From Phycisphaerales bacterium (GTDB lineage: Bacteria; Planctomycetota; Phycisphaerae; Phycisphaerales; SM1A02): a DNA stretch of 64,000 bases. The DNA lies in contig SIAD01000001.1 of assembly GCA_009691915.1 (NCBI GenBank), positions 124,001 through 188,000 on the forward strand. The letters are read 5' to 3'. The notes under the pieces were generated by a model. That model saw only the letters and a list, made by a program, of their open reading frames with translations. It was not told where the DNA came from and made no database searches. How positions within the stretch are numbered: the first letter of the stretch is position 1; every line of letters starts with the position of its first letter. Shown piece after piece: positions 59,452-64,000 of the stretch. Both the position numbers and the translations under genes were made by a program.

Positions 59452-60345
59452 CTACCGGCCCTTTCGAGAACTGACGCGCTGGCCGGCGCTGACCGAGCCG
59501 CGCCCCGCCGGATCCTCGAGTTCGACAAGTCCGACCGACTTGTTCATGTCGACGGAGGTGATTCGGAGGCGACCGATGAAGCGCGACCCATCACCGATCG
59601 TTAGGGTCCAACCGACCCGAACGCCGTCGCGACTGCCTGCATCGATCTCCGCATAGGTCGAGTCGCCGGTGCGCTTCACATCAATGACCCTGGCGACGAT
59701 ACTTCGATCGGCGACTGCCGTAGCGGCCTCGCCGCCCGCGGGGCCAGCTGCCTCCACACCGAACTTGGCGGTGTAGTCACGGACGATCTGATCGGACTTG
59801 GTTTGCGCCGACGAGAGCGCGCTCACTTGCTCCTTGAGATCCCCAAGCGCCTCCTGGGCGACGCGCAGGTCACTCTCGCTCTTGCCCATTCGCTGCTCCA
59901 CATCAATGCGGGTCTTCTCGCAGTCGAGCGCAAGCGTCCGCTGAGTGTCCAGTTCCTCGCTGAGCGTTTTCGTGAGATCAGTCTTCGCCCGGTCGGTCTC
60001 GGTCATCACCGAGAGCGTCTGCTCCAGCCCCGAGAGGCGAGCCTTGAACTGTGCGACCTCAGCGTCGAGCGTCTTGATCCGTGTCGCGCTCTGTGCGATT
60101 TCGCTCTGCAGCCGAATCCGCTCAGAGTCGAGGTCCTTGATCTGGAGGGCGGTGTCGTTCTCCGACTTCGCACGAAGGGCGCGCTCGGCATCGAGTTCGC
60201 CCCTCGCCACCCGCACCGCCGCCTCCTTATCGCTGATCTGTTGCTTCAGCGCACCCTGGTTGCTGCTCTGAACCGCCGCAAGCGGGACTAGCGCGACAGC
60301 CAGAAGCGAAACGAGGACAACGAAGACTTTCGTGAGGATGTGCAC
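59452..60345 (-). CDS. Membrane-anchored coiled-coil protein with MreC-like layout
   Basis: 297 aa from the GTG at 60345. An N-terminal membrane helix (about 7-25) is followed by a long coiled coil (about 30-185, leucine/alanine/glutamate heptads). A small beta-rich domain (about 200-290) with VARVIDVKRTGDSTYAEID and GSRDGVRVGWTLTIGDG (in pieces) follows. This order, helix then coiled coil then beta-barrel, mirrors MreC. It lies two genes before mreB, suggesting a role in wall or envelope organisation. An upstream TTG (60375) is less likely. Confidence 0.68.
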   Translation of the reverse strand: MHILTKVFVVLVSLLAVALVPLAAVQSSNQGALKQQISDKEAAVRVARGELDAERALRAKSENDTALQIKDLDSERIRLQSEIAQSATRIKTLDAEVAQFKARLSGLEQTLSVMTETDRAKTDLTKTLSEELDTQRTLALDCEKTRIDVEQRMGKSESDLRVAQEALGDLKEQVSALSSAQTKSDQIVRDYTAKFGVEAAGPAGGEAATAVADRSIVARVIDVKRTGDSTYAEIDAGSRDGVRVGWTLTIGDGSRFIGRLRITSVDMNKSVGLVELEDPAGRGSVSAGQRVSSRKGR

Positions 60346-60502
60346 TTGGATCCTAGGAAATGTTGGGACGGTCAACCGTACGCACGTCTGCCACGGCCAG
60401 ATCCAAGATTCGGCCTCGACGCGAACGGGGATTATTACACCGCTGCCCTGAGCGTGTCAACGCAGGACACTTCGGCGACAGCATTGCAGAATCCGCGAAT
60501 AT

Positions 60503-63500
60503 CTACCGGGATGCCCGCAGGTACGCGGCAGCCGCAGTGAGCCTGACCATCGGCGCGGGGTCATCAAGGAGCGGTGTCAGCGCCGTCCGGGCTTGTGGGC
60601 CTCCCGCCCACCCAAGCGTCGCGGCGGCCTGTGCTCGAATGGCCGGCGACTGGTCACGAGATGCCATCCCACAGACCTGATAGATGGGCTCGAGGTTTTC
60701 TTCGCCAATCCGCGCCAGCGATGCCCCTGCGATCAATCGAACTTCGAGCGGCCTCTCGAGCGGGCCTTTGCCGTTCCAGAGTCCAATGAGGTGGTCGCGA
60801 GCCCCACGGTCCTCCGTCTCACCAACCATCTGACAGGCAAGCGCTACGATCTCGCTCTGTTCGCTCGGGGCGAAGAGCGCGGCGCGGATCGGATCGTACT
60901 GACGGTAGTCGCCCATCTTGGCCATGGCTTCGGCAGCCTGCAGATCGACAAGGCGCAGTCGCGTGGGATCACCGGTATCGAGCCGGCGACCGACTACCGA
61001 CTCAACGAGCGGAATTGCACTGGGGTTGCGCAATTCGCCTAGGACGAGGAGCGCATTAGAGCGCGTCTGGGTGTCGTAGCTCATCACCAGTTCGGCCAGA
61101 GGCGAAAGATCAACACTTCGGCCAAGGCGCACGAGGGCATACAGCGCTGCAGCGCGCACGGAGGCATTGGGGTCGAGTGCCAAAGGCTCAACGAGCTCGG
61201 CGCACTCCTGAAGTTTGCGCTTGCCGACGATCACCGCCGCGGCGAAGCGCACGCCAGGGTTCTCGTCGGCGAGCAACCTACGAAGAACTGGGAGGAGGTC
61301 CGTGGGCGAGTGCTCGAGTCCTTCTAGTGCGTGGACTCGATAGATCGGCTGGTCGGTTTGGGATGCCGCCAGGAGAATCGCCATGGCGCGCGTCAGAGCG
61401 ACGGAGGACTCAATCGACGGCGGCTCCGCCGACTCACTTGGAGCGGCTGCGACGGAGACGACCGCGACCGCGGGCTCCGCGGGAGGCGGCTTTTCGAGGG
61501 ATACCGCGGGCTCGGCGGGAGGCGGAGCCTCAAGTGCGGCGGTCGCGGCCGCATGGGTGGTCTCGGGCGCTTCAGGAGTCGGGGGTACATGAGGAATCGG
61601 GGGAGCCTCCGCGATCTCGGGCGTTTCGGGGGCGCTTGCGCACACGATGGTCGCGTCAGATCTGGGTGGGCGCGAACTCCACGAAGATCCACCAGTGCTG
61701 TCGACCACTGCACGACCGCTCTCGAGAGTGCCCTTCGCGCACCCGGGGAATCCAGCTGTTGCCGCGAGCGAGAGCGCCATCACAACGACCGCCTTTGCGC
61801 CCCGCGCCGAACGCACTCTTGGCCACATCAGCATCAGGACAGTCAAGGCACACATCACGGGCGATAGTACATCTCCGAAGTGGCCATAGATCGTCTCGCG
61901 GCTGTCGAGCCGACACTGAACCACGAATCCCCCACTGGTACGCGCTCCGACGCGCGCGCCACTGAGTGGTCGGCCCGCGCTGTCGAATGCCTCGGATATT
62001 CCGGTGTTAGCCGCTCGCACCATCGGCGTCCGCAGTTCAATGCAGCGCCACCTCGCGATGAGCGCATGCTGCTCCCGCCCCGCGTCACTGGACCCAAACC
62101 ATCCGTCGTTGGAGAGATTGACAATCACCGACGCGCGTCGGACGCCATCACCTCCGTAAACGAGGCGACGGACCACATGAGGCACTGTGTCCTCGAAACA
62201 TATCGGTGTCGCAATCGGGCATTCGCACTCTACCGTTGTGCTGGAGAACCGCAGCGCGAGCGGATCGCATACCTCCCCCTCATCGAGATCGAAGGTCATT
62301 CCTACTGCGCTAACCGAGAGCAATTGCTGCTCAAGCCACTCCCACTTGGAGATGTAGGGCATGGTCTCACCGAACGGCGTGAGAAACGACTTGTCGTACC
62401 GCTGCACCGAGCCGTCGGGGACGACGAGGTACGCGCTGTTGTAGTGCCGCGACCAGCTCCAGCGCTCGTCCTCCGGGATGAGGTCGAGATAAGCCGGGCT
62501 TCCCAGGAGCATGGGAACACCGGTCAACTCGGCGATCGCCTTCGGAACTTGCGCAAATCGCGCGCCGGGCCACCACCCACCATTGACGAGCGTCGCAATG
62601 GTGGCCGGTTCGAGCCCAAAGCCAGGAAGAATCGTCTCTGGCCAGACGGTGAGATCGACTCGGTTTCCGCTGCGGAGCGTCTCCGTCCACAGCGCAATGG
62701 TCGAGCGAGCGAACTCGCCGACATCGCGCTCCTGGAGTTCGCGTGGCCAGGCGACAGAATTGCTAACGCTCAGGTTGGGTTGGAACACGAGGATTGCGGG
62801 TCCATCGCGGAGATGGCCGGGCATCTCGCGAATCCGCTGCCAACCGTAGATCGCGGCCCCAGCAACCAGCGCGAGAGTGCCAATCGCTGCGACTTGGCGC
62901 GCCCGTCGTCCCACCCGACACGATGATCGATCATCGACTCTCTCCAGAAGGTCAACTCCCACGCCAGTCACCGCAACACAGAGCAGCGTGACGAGTGGAA
63001 CGCCACCGAGATCGGCGATCTGCGCGCATGGGGTATCGATGAGCACCTGCCCGATCAGAAACCACGGATAGCCATCCATCACGACACTTCCCCGGAGCCA
63101 CTCGATCCCGACAATCACGATCGGCGCGAGCACCGCCCATGGAAGTCGTGCACCGAGGGCGCTCCTTCGGCATCGTCGAAGTGTCCACAGCGCGAGCACC
63201 CAGTACGACGCCAGGTAGAAGGCAAGAATCGGATAGCCGATCGCGGCGACTTGAACGAGCCACCACTCAAACCAGAGCCAGAGTGCGAGTGCAGTCAGAA
63301 AGAGTGCGGCGACCGTGCGGCGATCAAGGGCAGCCCGCGCCGCGAACAGGACGACTCCCGCGTAGCCGCCGGGGGCCATCCACCACCAACTGACGGGAGG
63401 AAAGGCGAGAGCGAAGCAGGCGGCACTGGCAAAGGCCACGATCCACGGGCTCACCGATCGAGGAGCCGGAGTGCGGTCAAATGGATCCCGTCCCACAGCG

Positions 63501-63508
63501 CGGCTCAC
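60503..63508 (-). CDS. lnt: Apolipoprotein N-acyltransferase fused to a HEAT-repeat lipoprotein-like domain
   Basis: 1001 aa, a continuous frame. The first ~565 aa are Lnt, which adds the third acyl chain to lipoproteins: membrane helices, then the nitrilase-like domain with catalytic Glu291 (VWPETILPG), Lys373 (YDKSFLTPFGE) and Cys437 (PICFED), all conserved. After the last Lnt helix comes ALSLAATAGFPGC (about 578-590), which looks exactly like a lipoprotein signal with lipobox. A Pro/Ala/Glu-rich linker and then ~300 aa of HEAT/PBS-type repeats follow to the end. An internal ATG at 61780 could give a separate lipoprotein of 425 aa. Start GTG 63508 follows the accD stop immediately. Confidence 0.88.
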   Translation of the reverse strand: MSRAVGRDPFDRTPAPRSVSPWIVAFASAACFALAFPPVSWWWMAPGGYAGVVLFAARAALDRRTVAALFLTALALWLWFEWWLVQVAAIGYPILAFYLASYWVLALWTLRRCRRSALGARLPWAVLAPIVIVGIEWLRGSVVMDGYPWFLIGQVLIDTPCAQIADLGGVPLVTLLCVAVTGVGVDLLERVDDRSSCRVGRRARQVAAIGTLALVAGAAIYGWQRIREMPGHLRDGPAILVFQPNLSVSNSVAWPRELQERDVGEFARSTIALWTETLRSGNRVDLTVWPETILPGFGLEPATIATLVNGGWWPGARFAQVPKAIAELTGVPMLLGSPAYLDLIPEDERWSWSRHYNSAYLVVPDGSVQRYDKSFLTPFGETMPYISKWEWLEQQLLSVSAVGMTFDLDEGEVCDPLALRFSSTTVECECPIATPICFEDTVPHVVRRLVYGGDGVRRASVIVNLSNDGWFGSSDAGREQHALIARWRCIELRTPMVRAANTGISEAFDSAGRPLSGARVGARTSGGFVVQCRLDSRETIYGHFGDVLSPVMCALTVLMLMWPRVRSARGAKAVVVMALSLAATAGFPGCAKGTLESGRAVVDSTGGSSWSSRPPRSDATIVCASAPETPEIAEAPPIPHVPPTPEAPETTHAAATAALEAPPPAEPAVSLEKPPPAEPAVAVVSVAAAPSESAEPPSIESSVALTRAMAILLAASQTDQPIYRVHALEGLEHSPTDLLPVLRRLLADENPGVRFAAAVIVGKRKLQECAELVEPLALDPNASVRAAALYALVRLGRSVDLSPLAELVMSYDTQTRSNALLVLGELRNPSAIPLVESVVGRRLDTGDPTRLRLVDLQAAEAMAKMGDYRQYDPIRAALFAPSEQSEIVALACQMVGETEDRGARDHLIGLWNGKGPLERPLEVRLIAGASLARIGEENLEPIYQVCGMASRDQSPAIRAQAAATLGWAGGPQARTALTPLLDDPAPMVRLTAAAAYLRASR

Positions 63509-64000
63509 CTAGTTGCCTGAGTAGTCGATTATTCGGCTGATTTCGCTGCGGAGATTGGCGCGGTGCACGATCCGATCAACGAAGCCCGCTGCCAACAGGA
63601 ACTCGCTCGTCTGGAATCCGTCCGGGAGGTCCTGACGGATCGTCTGCTTGATGACCCGTGGACCTGCGAACCCGATGAGTGCCTTCGGCTCGGCGAAGAT
63701 GACATCACCAAGCATGGCGAAGCTCGCGGTGACCCCGCCCGTCGTGGGGTCCGTGAGTACGGAGATGAACAGGCCGCGTTCATCGTCGAGCCGCGCGAGC
63801 GCCGCGCTCGTCTTTGCCATCTGCATCAACGAGAACCCCGACTCCTGCATTCGCGCACCGCCGGAACAGCTGACGATGACCAGTGGCAGTCGATGGTCGA
63901 TGGCCTGTTCGATCGCACAGGTAACCTTCTCGCCGACCACCGAACCCATCGATCCCGCCAGAAAGGTGAAGTCCAGCGCCGCGATGCATACGCGCCGCCC
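63509..64000 (-). CDS. accD: Acetyl-CoA carboxylase carboxyltransferase beta subunit (5' part outside window)
   Basis: The frame is open to the right window edge, giving the C-terminal ~163 aa of AccD. Motifs: [17 protein letters not shown], the [11 protein letters not shown] catalytic loop, [33 protein letters not shown]. It transfers the carboxyl group from biotin to acetyl-CoA, committing carbon to fatty acids. The zinc-finger N-terminus is missing only because of the edge. The lnt start follows directly, linking fatty acid and lipoprotein acylation genes. Confidence 0.95.
   Translation of the reverse strand, partial: GRRVCIAALDFTFLAGSMGSVVGEKVTCAIEQAIDHRLPLVIVSCSGGARMQESGFSLMQMAKTSAALARLDDERGLFISVLTDPTTGGVTASFAMLGDVIFAEPKALIGFAGPRVIKQTIRQDLPDGFQTSEFLLAAGFVDRIVHRANLRSEISRIIDYSGN

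Noticed and set aside
61420-61640. Repetitive Pro/Ala/Glu stretch in the lnt fusion as a possible tandem repeat or CRISPR-like array.
   Set aside because: Imperfect coding repeats (APPPAEPAVS-like) forming a linker; no regular spacer-repeat structure.
61177-62926. 262- and 348-codon frames opposite the lnt fusion.
   Set aside because: The minus strand carries the conserved Lnt triad and HEAT repeats; the plus frames have no domain pattern.
1-64000. CRISPR arrays, insertion sequences, prophage genes or integration sites.
   Set aside because: No regular repeat-spacer pattern, transposase, integrase or phage gene was seen; coding style and GC content are even throughout.

Overview
The window is high-GC and densely coded on both strands. 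It looks like a chromosomal segment of a planctomycete-type bacterium, most likely class Phycisphaerae. The best lineage marker is the secreted FG-GAP-like protein at 39564-41219, which ends in a dockerin-like double repeat (TGDGVVDGLDL ... WG) that I associate with Phycisphaerae surface proteins. SecDF fusion, the alternative GlmU-like transferase, degenerate Gfo/Idh-like and DUF1573 proteins agree with this. The Gram-negative envelope genes (Lnt, MlaF/MlaD, an OmpA-like lipoprotein) and class I core genes show no sign of plasmid, prophage, insertion sequence or CRISPR. This taxonomic call is inference.

Layout. 1-4.8 kb: aspartate kinase (cut by the left edge), TypA and an M32 carboxypeptidase, with a small membrane protein. 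4.8-11.9 kb: a secreted DUF1573/ankyrin protein, a MEMO-family protein, Dtd, a family-4 uracil-DNA glycosylase, RNase P RNA and bL21. 11.9-16 kb: aminotransferase, RluA-type pseudouridine synthase, alpha/beta hydrolase and NAD-type isocitrate dehydrogenase. 16-23.3 kb: a minus-strand envelope operon of rhomboid, tgt, yajC, secDF and a LysM protein. 23.4-31.3 kb: Nudix, MlaF-MlaD, OmpA-like lipoprotein, prepilin peptidase, xseB, xseA and recG. 31.3-38.8 kb: a plus-strand run of ABC ATPase, FtsX-type permease with a His-rich loop, DUF3299-like protein, two M14-type proteins (one apparently catalytically dead) and an HI0933-type flavoprotein. 38.8-46.3 kb: HIT, MazG-like, the dockerin-like protein, tRNA-Arg(CCG), an MFS transporter, a TIGR01777 epimerase, GmhA and two tandem membrane-anchored dithiol proteins. 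46.2-52.2 kb: TilS, a B12-domain-like protein, UbiE, a metal-ligand-less amidohydrolase fold, a lipoprotein, Nudix and a response regulator. 52.2-64 kb: a long minus-strand block of YdiJ-like oxidoreductase, alternative GlmU, MreD/C/B, two membrane/coiled-coil proteins, an Lnt fused to a HEAT-repeat lipoprotein, and accD (cut by the right edge).

The strongest window-wide signal is promoter placement. At least 14 genes have a TANNNT -10 hexamer ending 6-7 nt (and others 8-10 nt) before the start codon with no Shine-Dalgarno sequence between. This is the geometry of leaderless mRNAs. In several cases the -10 hexamer begins with the TAG stop codon of the preceding gene. Between xseA and recG one 7-bp core provides both divergent -10 boxes. 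Genes inside operons instead use ATGA/GTGA stop-start overlaps or ordinary Shine-Dalgarno sites.

Other points of interest are a series of apparent pseudoenzymes (M14, amidohydrolase, B12 domain), a Zrg-like metal-linked ABC locus, and the Lnt-lipoprotein fusion. No stretch over 300 bases is left without a gene apart from the one filled by the RNase P RNA.
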